From assembly GCA_902493585.1 (NCBI GenBank), contig CABUPZ010000117.1:1-5977 (forward strand): a stretch of DNA of 5,977 bases. The letters are read 5' to 3'. Shown piece after piece: positions 1 through 5,977 of the stretch; the stretch's first letter is position 1, and every line of letters begins with the position of its first letter. This DNA is from an uncultured Fusicatenibacter sp. (lineage in GTDB: Bacteria; Bacillota; Clostridia; Lachnospirales; Lachnospiraceae). A program made the translations under genes and the position numbers. Below the pieces are notes generated by a model that saw nothing but the letters and a program-made list of their open reading frames with translations, searched no databases and had not been told where the DNA came from.

Positions 1-406
1 TTTCCGCATCGCCTCTCCGCTGGTATCCGAAGCGAAAATCCGTTCCTACGACGACACAGCTGGCATGCAGCTTTTCCACCAGGATCTCACGGATAAACGC
101 TTCCGGCTCCATATGCATCACCGCCTCGTCAAACGGGCACTCCACCAGCATATCCATTCCCTGGCTTTCCAGGCGGAGCCGTCGCTCTTCATTGGTCAGC
201 AGCTGATGTGCCGGCTCATGGGTCACCTGGCTGGACGGAGGAACGGCGAAAGTAAAAACCACCGTCTCCAGCCCTTCCTGCTTTCCAAGTTCCAAAACCC
301 GGTCCACAAGCAGCATATGACCGCAGTGAAGCCCATCAAACTTTCCCAGCGTAACGGCGCTTCCCCGCTCTGTTTCAAATGATAATGTATTTTTTATATA
401 TCTCAT
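1..406 (-). CDS. ribF: Bifunctional riboflavin kinase / FAD synthetase RibF, N-terminal part
   Basis: RibF phosphorylates riboflavin to FMN (C-terminal kinase domain) and adenylylates FMN to FAD (N-terminal nucleotidyltransferase domain). Only the first 135 residues are in the window; the gene runs off the left edge, so the kinase domain is not seen. The N-terminal domain is recognised by VTLGKFDGLHCGHMLLV (18-34) with the nucleotidyltransferase HxGH signature (27-30), the VVFTFAVPPS strand-turn (49-58), and GTDFRFGYQRRGD (about 121-133), the FAD-synthetase counterpart of the usual G.DFRFG..R.G block. The start ATG 406 overlaps the truB stop (ATGA), and GGAG (412-415) lies 5 nt upstream, which indicates translational coupling. 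The usual F-D-P-H-P after the third strand reads F-A-V-P-P here, a divergence in a segment that varies in Clostridia. The RibF identity is firm for the visible part. Confidence 0.95.
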   Translation of the reverse strand, partial: MRYIKNTLSFETERGSAVTLGKFDGLHCGHMLLVDRVLELGKQEGLETVVFTFAVPPSSQVTHEPAHQLLTNEERRLRLESQGMDMLVECPFDEAVMHMEPEAFIREILVEKLHASCVVVGTDFRFGYQRRGDAE

Positions 407-1308
407 GGCCGCTCCAGAAACATTTTTTCAGGTTTCCAAATTTTTCTTTCCTCGTCATACTGATAAGTTCCCACAAAGATCCCAGTGCTGCTGTACAGAC
501 GGATCCTCTGTGTACGGTCCGGACGCGCTTCAAACGAAAGCGATGTCTCTTTCAGCGGATTTCCGTTAAAAGCAAGCGCATCCGCCTCCGGCCGTACCGT
601 TATGTAAGGAGAATCGGAAAACATTTCATCCACGGGCGTCAGAATTTCATCCAACCCACCGTTTCGGACAATTTCCTCAATCTCAGACAGCGTTTTGCTT
701 TCAGAAATATCAAAACGCCCCACCCGTGTCCTGGTCAGATGCTCCATACAGCCATGGCATCCCAAAGCCTCACCGATATCATGACACAGCGTCCGGATAT
801 AGGTGCCCTTGGAACAGGTGACCGCCATCCGCACCCGCGGCGGTGCGATCTCCAGAATTTCTATTTTATGAAACTGTACTTTACGGGGTTTGCGCTCGAT
901 CTCAATCCCTTCCCGCGCCAGTTCATACAGCTTTTTGCCGTTGATCTTCAGCGCAGAGTACATGGGAGGGATCTGCATATATTCTCCCTCAAAACCGGTG
1001 ATGCAGGACCGGATCTTTTCCGGATCCGTCTCCGGCTCTGCCGTTTCCAGAACTTTTCCGCTGGTATCCTGAGTATCGGTACTCTGTCCCAGTAGCAGCA
1101 CCGCTTCGTAAGTTTTCGACTCATCCGTCAGCATATCGCACAGCCGGGTTCCTTTTCCCAGGCAGACCGGAAGAACACCCACCGCATCCGGATCAAGCGT
1201 TCCCGTATGACCGATCTTTTTCTGTTTCAGAATGCCGCGCAGCTTCGCCACAACATCATGGGAAGTAAAACCGGCCTCCTTATAAACATTCAGTACGCCA
1301 TGTATCAT
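403..1308 (-). CDS. truB: tRNA pseudouridine(55) synthase TruB
   Basis: Converts uridine 55 in the T-loop of most tRNAs to pseudouridine. The 301 residues include the catalytic motif GHTGTLDPDAVGVLPVC (33-49) with the nucleophile Asp39, the conserved QIPPMYSALKINGKKLYELAREG block (112-134), and CSKGTYIRTLCHDIG (165-179), which closes the active site. A C-terminal PUA-like extension follows (about 235-301). The start is taken as ATG 1308, where MIHGVLNVYKEAGFTSHDVV matches the family N terminus. GGAG at 1315-1318 lies 6 nt upstream, and the upstream DHH gene stops 1 nt before. A longer in-frame reading from TTG 1344 adds 12 residues with no family support. The stop overlaps the ribF start as ATGA. 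Confidence 0.97.
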   Translation of the reverse strand: MIHGVLNVYKEAGFTSHDVVAKLRGILKQKKIGHTGTLDPDAVGVLPVCLGKGTRLCDMLTDESKTYEAVLLLGQSTDTQDTSGKVLETAEPETDPEKIRSCITGFEGEYMQIPPMYSALKINGKKLYELAREGIEIERKPRKVQFHKIEILEIAPPRVRMAVTCSKGTYIRTLCHDIGEALGCHGCMEHLTRTRVGRFDISESKTLSEIEEIVRNGGLDEILTPVDEMFSDSPYITVRPEADALAFNGNPLKETSLSFEARPDRTQRIRLYSSTGIFVGTYQYDEERKIWKPEKMFLERP

Positions 1309-1309
1309 G

Positions 1310-2278
1310 TTACTCTCCGTCACTTTCCAAAAGCTGTCGTTCAATATAAAGCGTCAGATTGTTGACCACATCGAAGGGATTTCCGTTCATGGTACAGCCC
1401 GCCGCGCGGATATGTCCGCCGCCGCCGAACAGACGGGCAATGCTGCTGACATCCACTTTCTGATTGGAGCGCATGCTGACTTTAAACGTCTGCGGTTCCA
1501 GCTCATAGAGGAAGATCGCCACCTCAACCCCTACCGTATTGCGCAGCTGGTTGACAATCCCATCCATATCCGACGGAATCAGACCGTAGAATTTCATCTC
1601 TTTCTGACGTACGATCCCGACGATACACTTTCCTTCCATCAGCATGATGCTCTCCATCAGCGTTCTTCCCATCAACTGATTCTGGGCATACGTCTTCCGG
1701 TAAAACGCCTGCTCCACAATATCCGAAAACGGAATCTCTTTTTCCAGCAGAGACGCCGCAATCCTCATCGTATGAGGCGTGGTATTGCTGTACTGGAATA
1801 CTCCGGTATCCGTAACCATTCCCGTATACAATGCAATGGCACAGTCCCGGGAGATTTTTTCCTTCTCCATCAGATTGTAAAGCACTTCACAGGTGGAACT
1901 TGCGTCCGGGACCACATGATTCTCCATACAGAAGCCATCGTTGGTCACATGATGATCGATGCAGACCGTTTTTTTCGCCGTTGCGATATATTCTCCCGCC
2001 ACGCCGACCCGATCCAGACTGGAAACATCCACAAGGATCAATAAATCGTAAATTTTTCCGTTTTCAATCTCCGTTTTGACACCGGAACTCTCCGGAATAA
2101 AATCAAAATCCGCTTTCTTCCGCTCCAGGTAAACATCTGCCTGTATCTGCGGGAAATTGTCCCTCAGATACAGATAGATGCCCATGGCAGACCCAACACA
2201 GTCGCCGTCCGGATTTACATGGCCGGCGATCGCTGCGTTCTGAACACCTTCCAGGATCTCATCAAGCTTCTTCATCAT
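1310..2278 (-). CDS. nrnA: DHH/DHHA1 phosphoesterase, NrnA-like (oligoribonuclease / pAp phosphatase)
   Basis: Cytosolic metal-dependent phosphoesterase of the DHH superfamily. B. subtilis NrnA degrades RNA oligomers of a few nucleotides and dephosphorylates pAp; the same role is inferred here from family and length (322 aa). Visible motifs are: motif I GHVNPDGDCVGS (19-30, metal ligands His20, Asp24, Asp26); motif II Asp84 in LVDVSSLDR; motif III DHH (108-110); motif IV around Asp157 (GMVTDTG); and the C-terminal DHHA1 domain with RSN (270-272) and the glycine-rich GGGGHIRAAG (285-294). All metal-binding positions are present. The start ATG 2278 has an ideal binding site. The 5' end overlaps rbfA by 17 nt, and the stop is 1 nt from the truB start, so translation of rbfA, this gene and truB is probably coupled. 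This rbfA-DHH-truB order is common in Clostridia. The exact substrate (nano-RNA, pAp or a cyclic dinucleotide product) cannot be read from the sequence. Confidence 0.92.
   Translation of the reverse strand: MMKKLDEILEGVQNAAIAGHVNPDGDCVGSAMGIYLYLRDNFPQIQADVYLERKKADFDFIPESSGVKTEIENGKIYDLLILVDVSSLDRVGVAGEYIATAKKTVCIDHHVTNDGFCMENHVVPDASSTCEVLYNLMEKEKISRDCAIALYTGMVTDTGVFQYSNTTPHTMRIAASLLEKEIPFSDIVEQAFYRKTYAQNQLMGRTLMESIMLMEGKCIVGIVRQKEMKFYGLIPSDMDGIVNQLRNTVGVEVAIFLYELEPQTFKVSMRSNQKVDVSSIARLFGGGGHIRAAGCTMNGNPFDVVNNLTLYIERQLLESDGE
1315..1318 (-). promoter_or_regulatory. Ribosome binding site for truB
   Basis: GGAG on the minus strand, in the last codons of the DHH gene (Asp-Gly-Glu-stop), lies 6 nt before ATG 1308. 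It decides in favour of ATG 1308 over the upstream TTG 1344. Confidence 0.7.
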
Positions 2279-2645
2279 CCTCTTCCTCCTTCTGCGTATG
2301 GGTCACCTCGTCGATCAGTTTTGACATGGCAACGCCATAGGCAATGGATTCATCCAATACAAAGGTAAGTTCCGGCGTGTTTCGCAAATTCAGATTCTTC
2401 GCCAGCATTCTGCGGATAAATCCCTCCGCACTGCGAAGTCCCTGGATGGTTGCTTTCGACTCTTCCTGATTTCCCAGCACGCTGATATAGACCTTACAGG
2501 TTTTGAGATCAGGAGCAGCCTCCACGTCAGTCACAGAGGTCATCATCCCGATCCGCGGATCTTTCAGCTCTGTACGGATGATATTACTCAGCTCTCTTTG
2601 AATCTCCCCATTGATACGGGTATTTTTAATGCTGTTTTTTCTCAT
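2262..2645 (-). CDS. rbfA: 30S ribosome-binding factor RbfA
   Basis: Small KH-fold protein that binds the immature 30S subunit near the 5' end of 16S rRNA and helps its late maturation. The 127 residues show the family hallmarks: an N-terminal helix (RINGEIQRELSNIIRTELKDPRIG), the strand region MTSVTDVEAAPDLKTCKVYIS, the Ala-x-Gly kink of the KH helices (A73-E74-G75 in SAEGFIRR), and the closing TPELTFVLDESIAYGVAMSKLI. An acidic tail (EEEDDEEA) follows. The start ATG at 2645 has AAGGTG (2656-2661) 10 nt upstream and begins 21 nt after the infB stop. The tail overlaps the start of the next gene by 17 nt. Length and motifs are typical, so the assignment is firm. Confidence 0.97.
   Translation of the reverse strand: MRKNSIKNTRINGEIQRELSNIIRTELKDPRIGMMTSVTDVEAAPDLKTCKVYISVLGNQEESKATIQGLRSAEGFIRRMLAKNLNLRNTPELTFVLDESIAYGVAMSKLIDEVTHTQKEEEDDEEA
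2285..2291 (-). promoter_or_regulatory. Ribosome binding site for the DHH gene within rbfA
   Basis: AAGGAGG on the minus strand lies 6 nt before ATG 2278, an ideal distance, and supports that start over the adjacent ATG 2275. It is formed by the Lys-Glu-Glu codons that open the acidic C-terminal tail of RbfA, so the tail and the signal share the same bases. Confidence 0.8.
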
Positions 2646-2666
2646 TTTTCTATCACACCTTATTCT

Positions 2667-5390
2667 TTATCTCGGCACCTCTACCATGATATACGCTTCT
2701 ACCTGGTCAAGCTCCTGCAGATCATTGAAGCCTTCAAAGACAAGACCGCATTCATATCCGGATTTCACTTCTTTTACGTCGTCTTTAAAACGTTTCAGGG
2801 ATGCAAGCGCTCCCTCGAAGATCTGTGTGCCCTCGCGGCTGATACGCACCTTGCAGCCTCTCTGGAACACACCGTCCAGAACATAACTTCCCGCGATCGT
2901 ACCTACGCCGGACGCCTTGAACAGCTGACGCACTTCTGCGTGACCGATGACTTTCTCCTCGTAAATCGGCTCCAGCATACCCTTCATCGCCGCTTCGACA
3001 TCCTCGATTGCCTGATAGATAACACGATACAGACGGATATCCACGCCTTCCTGTTCTGCCGTGGATTTTGCCGTTGCATCCGGGCGCACATTAAATCCGA
3101 TGATGATCGCATTGGACGCGGAAGCCAGCGTAACGTCGGACTCATTGATCGCTCCTACGCCGCCGTGGATCACGCGTACAACCACTTCATCGTTAGACAG
3201 CTTCACAAGGCTTTGTTTTACCGCTTCCACTGAACCCTGTACATCGGCTTTTACGATAATGCCAAGTTCTTTCAGATTGCCTTCCTGAATCTGGCTGAAC
3301 AGATCGTCCAGAGACATTTTGGTCTTGGTCTCTTCCAGCAGGCTCTTCTTATTTTCGGAAATAAAGGTTGCCGCAAAGTTCTTTGCTTCCTTATCCGTCT
3401 CGGTAGCCACCAGGATCTCTCCTGCGTTCGGAACATCAGAAAGTCCCAGGATCTCCACCGGAGTGGACGGTCCTGCCTCTTTCACACGGCGTCCCTTGTC
3501 ATCCATCATTGCACGGACCTTTCCGGAGCAAGCTCCCGCCGCAATGGAATCTCCGATGCGCAGCGTACCTTTCTGTACCAGGATCGTCGCAACCGGACCT
3601 TTTCCTTTGTCCAGCTGTGCCTCGATCACAAGGCCCCTCGCACGGCGTTTCGGATTGGCTTTCAGCTCCAGCACTTCCGATGTCAGCAGGATCATTTCCA
3701 GCAGATCGCTGATACCCTCGTGGGTCTTTGCAGAAACCGGCACAAATACTGTGCTTCCGCCCCAGTCTTCCGGAATCAGTTCGTACTCGGAAAGTTCCTG
3801 TTTTACACGTTCCACATTTGCGCCCGGCTTGTCGATCTTGTTGATCGCAACGATGATCTCAACACCGGCTGCTTTTGCGTGGTTGATCGCTTCGACCGTC
3901 TGCGGCATCACACCATCGTCCGCTGCGACTACCAGGATCGCAATATCCGTTGCGTTCGCGCCGCGCATACGCATTGCGGTAAATGCCTCATGTCCCGGAG
4001 TATCCAGAAATGTAATCTTCTGTCCGTTGACGGAAACGGTATATGCACCGATATGCTGGGTAATTCCGCCCGCCTCACGGTCTGTCACATTGGTATGGCG
4101 GATACAGTCCAGAAGGGAAGTTTTACCGTGATCGACATGACCCATAACACAGACTACCGGCGGACGTGGAACCAGACTGCTTTCATCCTCTTCCTCTTCG
4201 CGAAGCAGCTCCTCGATCACATCTACCTTTTCTTCCGGCTCTGCAATAATATCATAATCCAGCGCGATCTCCTGCGCCTTCTCAAAATCAATCTCATGGT
4301 TCACGGTAACCATGATGCCTTCCATAAACAGCTTCTTAACGATCACGGACGGCTGCATTTTCATCTTTTCTGCCAGCTCACGGACCGTCATCTTCTCCGG
4401 AAGGGTGATCTCCTTGACTACTTCCTTTGGAGCCTCCTGTTTCGGCTTATTGACCGGCTTCTGCAGTGCCTTCGGGATTCTGGACTGCTGACGGTGTCCC
4501 TGATTCGGACGATTGCCGGAACGGCGGTCATCGCTGAACTTGTTGTCTCTGCGGTCGTCCTTGGTCTTATCCTTTTCTTTTCTGCTGGTGTCACGGCCCG
4601 GCTTCTTGATACCAAGATCGATGGTATCAGCGCCTGCGGATTTCCGTCCATCGGTTCCTCTCTGATTTCTTCTTCCATCGGAAGACGGGCGGCGGGTGCT
4701 GTTGTCCTCATCCTTGTTGAACGGTTTTGTTCCACGGTCCGGACGTGCCGGTCTTCCGTTTCCATTGCCGTTTCCACGGCTGAAAGATCTTCTCTCTCCG
4801 GACGGACGCGCCGGACGGTCTCCCTGCGGACGGCCGGTATTGTTTCCTGCCGGACGTCCGTCTCTGTTCTGCGGACGTGCCGGGCGGTCTCCCTGCGGAC
4901 GGCCTTCTTTGTTCTGGGTACGTCCCGCATTGCTGCTGGCCGGACGGCTCTGGGCGGACTGAGCGCTCACTGCCGGACGGTCTCCCTGGGCACGCGCCGG
5001 GCGGTCTCCCTGGGGCCGGTCACTCTTCGGGCGTGCCGGACGGCTGCCTCTTGCCGGTTTCTGTCCCTGATTTTTTGCAAAATCTCTTGCCTCTTTGCTT
5101 GTGGCATTCTGCGGACGTACAACGGAAATAATGTTTTTCTTTTTCGGGCGTTCCGCTTTCGTCTCTTCTCCTGCCCTCTTCTGTACTTCTCTGTTTTCTG
5201 TCTCTTTCTTCTCCACTGGCTTTCTCTCCTCTTTTGAACCAAGTGCTTTTCGCACCATAACTTCCTCGTTTTCTTTCAGACTGCTCATATGACTTTTTAC
5301 ATCGATTTTTTTCGACCTTAAAAAGTCCAGGACCTCTTTGTTGCTAAGGTTCAGTTCGCCTGCAAGTTCGTAAACTCTCTTTCCTGGCAT
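2667..5390 (-). CDS. infB: Translation initiation factor IF2
   Basis: GTPase that places initiator fMet-tRNA on the 30S subunit and drives 50S joining. The 907 residues divide into: a first IF2_N domain (about 1-50, KRVYELAGELNLSNKEVLDFL); a long, basic, low-complexity linker (about 52-325) rich in Arg, Pro, Gly, Asn, Gln and Asp; a second IF2_N domain (about 328-380); an acidic stretch (398-403); and the G domain. The G motifs are all present: GHVDHGKTS (417-425), GGITQH (441-446), DTPGH (463-467), NKID (517-520) and SAK (553-555). Domain II (about 585-665), domain III (ADVQGSVEA, about 708-800) and the C-terminal fMet-tRNA-binding domain IV (about 810-907) follow. The start is ATG at 5390, directly before the canonical IF2_N domain. 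The linker carries repeated RPQGDRPAR units (see the repeat entry). Every catalytic motif is intact, so the protein should be functional. It lies 21 nt upstream of rbfA, in the usual operon order. Confidence 0.98.
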   Translation of the reverse strand: MPGKRVYELAGELNLSNKEVLDFLRSKKIDVKSHMSSLKENEEVMVRKALGSKEERKPVEKKETENREVQKRAGEETKAERPKKKNIISVVRPQNATSKEARDFAKNQGQKPARGSRPARPKSDRPQGDRPARAQGDRPAVSAQSAQSRPASSNAGRTQNKEGRPQGDRPARPQNRDGRPAGNNTGRPQGDRPARPSGERRSFSRGNGNGNGRPARPDRGTKPFNKDEDNSTRRPSSDGRRNQRGTDGRKSAGADTIDLGIKKPGRDTSRKEKDKTKDDRRDNKFSDDRRSGNRPNQGHRQQSRIPKALQKPVNKPKQEAPKEVVKEITLPEKMTVRELAEKMKMQPSVIVKKLFMEGIMVTVNHEIDFEKAQEIALDYDIIAEPEEKVDVIEELLREEEEDESSLVPRPPVVCVMGHVDHGKTSLLDCIRHTNVTDREAGGITQHIGAYTVSVNGQKITFLDTPGHEAFTAMRMRGANATDIAILVVAADDGVMPQTVEAINHAKAAGVEIIVAINKIDKPGANVERVKQELSEYELIPEDWGGSTVFVPVSAKTHEGISDLLEMILLTSEVLELKANPKRRARGLVIEAQLDKGKGPVATILVQKGTLRIGDSIAAGACSGKVRAMMDDKGRRVKEAGPSTPVEILGLSDVPNAGEILVATETDKEAKNFAATFISENKKSLLEETKTKMSLDDLFSQIQEGNLKELGIIVKADVQGSVEAVKQSLVKLSNDEVVVRVIHGGVGAINESDVTLASASNAIIIGFNVRPDATAKSTAEQEGVDIRLYRVIYQAIEDVEAAMKGMLEPIYEEKVIGHAEVRQLFKASGVGTIAGSYVLDGVFQRGCKVRISREGTQIFEGALASLKRFKDDVKEVKSGYECGLVFEGFNDLQELDQVEAYIMVEVPR
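4806..5018 (-). repeat. Imperfect in-frame repeats in the IF2 linker
   Basis: The peptide RPQGDRPAR occurs exactly three times, encoded at 4992-5018, 4875-4901 and 4806-4832. A related ARAQGDRPA directly follows the first copy, and RPARP occurs four times between residues 117 and 217. At DNA level, 4816-4835 and 4885-4904 are an identical 20-bp pair. The 11-mer CGGTCTCCCTG (plus strand) occurs four times, at 4816, 4885, 4978 and 5002, the last two 24 bp apart as a near-tandem. All spacings keep the reading frame. The likely origin is slippage or unequal recombination in a tolerant, disordered region. Confidence 0.85.
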
Positions 5391-5446
5391 TGATACACCG
5401 ACCTTTCCTTTTCACTGTCACAGCGTATCTGAAACTTCAGTTACGC
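5391..5446 (-). other. ylxQ-infB spacer with weak infB ribosome binding site
   Basis: This 56-nt gap is the longest non-coding stretch in the window. It holds a second in-frame stop for ylxQ and two very short inverted repeats (5429-5440 and 5415-5423), which are too small to be a terminator and have no T-run after them. The infB start has only weak candidate binding sites on the minus strand: AAAGGT at 5401-5406 (10 nt from ATG) and GGTG at 5396-5399 (5 nt from ATG). No promoter elements were recognised. Confidence 0.5.
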
Positions 5447-5758
5447 TTACTCAAGATGCTCTCGAATCACTTTCGCAAAATTTTCATCACACACCGCAAG
5501 GCTGGCCCGGTATTCCTTTCCGATGATACTGCCCAGTTCTTCCTTCGTTCCCAAAACAAGATATGGGACTTTATAAAACTGACACATATTACGGAATTTC
5601 TTCTGCGTATTCTCTGAAGCCTCCGCGGCAACGATCACAAGATACGCTTTGTATTCCTTCACTGCTTTTTCTGTTGCAAATTCACCGCTTGCCACTTTTC
5701 CTGCCCGCATCGCAAGCCCAAGCATGCCGCAGGCCTTCTTAATGTTCAAGTTCCGCAA
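5447..5758 (-). CDS. ylxQ: L7Ae/L30e-family RNA-binding protein YlxQ
   Basis: A 103-residue (or shorter) single-domain protein of the ribosomal L7Ae/L30e/Gadd45 family, whose members bind kink-turn RNAs. The sequence shows the YlxQ pattern: MLGLAMRAGKVASGE near the N terminus, AYLVIVAAEASENTQKKF (core strand and RNA-contacting helix, about 38-55), YKVPYLVLGTKEELGSIIGKE, and a C-terminal LAVCDENFAKVI helix. The length is usual for the family (about 100). It sits between ylxR and infB, its standard place in Bacillota. No ATG gives a full-length protein: candidate starts are TTG 5758, TTG 5749 (100 aa) and ATG 5725 (92 aa). The ATG would remove most of the first helix before LGLA, so I favour a TTG start, but which one is open. 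The stop TAA (5449-5447) is followed one codon later by a second in-frame TAA (5443-5441). Family certain; exact start uncertain. Confidence 0.9.
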   Translation of the reverse strand: MRNLNIKKACGMLGLAMRAGKVASGEFATEKAVKEYKAYLVIVAAEASENTQKKFRNMCQFYKVPYLVLGTKEELGSIIGKEYRASLAVCDENFAKVIREHLE

Positions 5759-5977
5759 ACGCCTCCTTCAGTTTCGCATATACCTCTTCCGGGATCTCCG
5801 CGCTCAGGGAACGGGAAAGCCCCCTGTTTTTTATCGCTTTCGCCAGACATTCGGAACAGCACACATATGCGCCGCGGCCGTTCTTTCTGCCGGTCGTATC
5901 AAGGATGATCTCGTTGTCCGCAGTTTTCACCACGCGGATCATTTCTTTTTTGTTTTTCATTTCATTGCAGCCAATGC
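5739..5977 (-). CDS. rnpM: RNase P modulator RnpM (YlxR, DUF448), 5'-partial
   Basis: Small RNA-binding protein of the YlxR/DUF448 family; the Bacillus subtilis member binds RNase P RNA and was renamed RnpM. The visible 78 residues hold the family core: a IRVV strand, LDTTGRKNGRGAYVC (the conserved G+..GRGAY.C block), then SECLAKAIKNRGLSRSL and a C-terminal helix. The first in-frame ATG (5960-5958) is probably not the start. Reading continues upstream to the window edge without a stop as IGCNEMKNKKEMIRVV, which matches the usual N-terminal C-x-x-C-x-x-x-K motif, and the two bases left at the edge (GC) fit the end of a TGC cysteine codon. The true start therefore lies beyond the window, probably only a few codons away. 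The gene stops with TAA at 5741-5739, inside the start region of ylxQ, so the two are probably translationally coupled. Family assignment is firm; the role in this organism is inferred. Confidence 0.93.
   Translation of the reverse strand, partial: IGCNEMKNKKEMIRVVKTADNEIILDTTGRKNGRGAYVCCSECLAKAIKNRGLSRSLSAEIPEEVYAKLKEAFAELEH
5762..5768 (-). promoter_or_regulatory. Ribosome binding site for ylxQ inside ylxR
   Basis: The minus strand reads AAGGAGG here, a perfect Shine-Dalgarno core lying within the last codons of ylxR. It is 3 nt from TTG 5758 and 12 nt from TTG 5749, so neither spacing is ideal. A weaker AAGAAGG (5734-5740) sits 8 nt before ATG 5725. The strong site supports initiation at one of the TTG codons, coupled to termination of ylxR. 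Confidence 0.6.

Noticed and set aside
379..1095. A 238-codon plus-strand frame opposite truB.
   Set aside because: The region is fully accounted for by TruB on the minus strand.
1309..1344. A 12-residue N-terminal extension of TruB from TTG 1344.
   Set aside because: The added residues match no TruB N terminus, while ATG 1308 has a good binding site and the family start.
1307..2044. A 245-codon plus-strand frame opposite the DHH gene.
   Set aside because: The minus-strand frame carries every DHH/DHHA1 motif; the plus-strand product has no recognisable family.
4418..4930. A 170-codon minus-strand frame overlapping the IF2 linker.
   Set aside because: It is an out-of-frame reading of the low-complexity linker; its Arg/Glu/Thr-rich product is a by-product of the repeats.
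4806..5018. A CRISPR-like array.
   Set aside because: The repeats are imperfect, irregularly spaced and in frame within infB, encoding a protein repeat; there are no uniform spacers.
3720..5237. A 505-codon open frame on the plus strand opposite infB.
   Set aside because: It is antisense to the conserved IF2 domains and linker and its composition reflects IF2 codon use; it has no recognisable domain. The infB frame explains the region fully.
5415..5440. A terminator or riboswitch in the ylxQ-infB spacer.
   Set aside because: The inverted repeats have stems of only 4-5 bp, no T-run follows, and 56 nt is too short for a known riboswitch.

Overview
The window is a contiguous, entirely minus-strand block of seven genes for translation and RNA metabolism. 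It is the downstream part of the conserved nusA-infB operon of Gram-positive bacteria. In transcription order (right to left) it holds rnpM/ylxR (5' end cut by the right edge), ylxQ (L7Ae family), infB (initiation factor IF2), rbfA, a DHH/DHHA1 phosphoesterase of the NrnA type, truB, and ribF (3' part cut by the left edge). The gene order, the ylxR-ylxQ pair before infB, the DHH gene between rbfA and truB, strong AAGGAGG-type ribosome binding sites and moderate GC content point to a Bacillota/Clostridia genome. The protein sequences look most like Lachnospiraceae; this placement is from memory of the families and was not searched.

Layout: almost every base is coding. The only intergenic gaps are 56 nt (ylxQ-infB), 21 nt (infB-rbfA) and 1 nt (nrnA-truB). 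The other three junctions overlap: ylxR/ylxQ by up to 20 nt, rbfA/nrnA by 17 nt, and truB/ribF by 4 nt (ATGA). I see no terminator, obvious promoter, tRNA, mobile element or CRISPR, so the seven genes look like one transcription unit whose promoter and end both lie outside the window.

The genes act together in making and starting ribosomes. IF2 joins the subunits on initiator tRNA. RbfA matures the 30S subunit. TruB makes pseudouridine 55 in tRNA. RnpM and YlxQ are small RNA-binding proteins. The DHH protein probably degrades nano-RNA or pAp. RibF makes FMN and FAD and is a common passenger at the end of this operon.

There is no sign of a new biological system; this is ordinary core genome. 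The points worth a second look are: the Arg/Pro/Gly-rich repeat-bearing linker of IF2, which contains Shine-Dalgarno-like repeat units and a possible internal GTG start; the uncertain non-ATG start of ylxQ; ribosome binding sites built into the ends of upstream genes; and two start-site traps (truB, ylxR) where the longest or first-Met reading is misleading.
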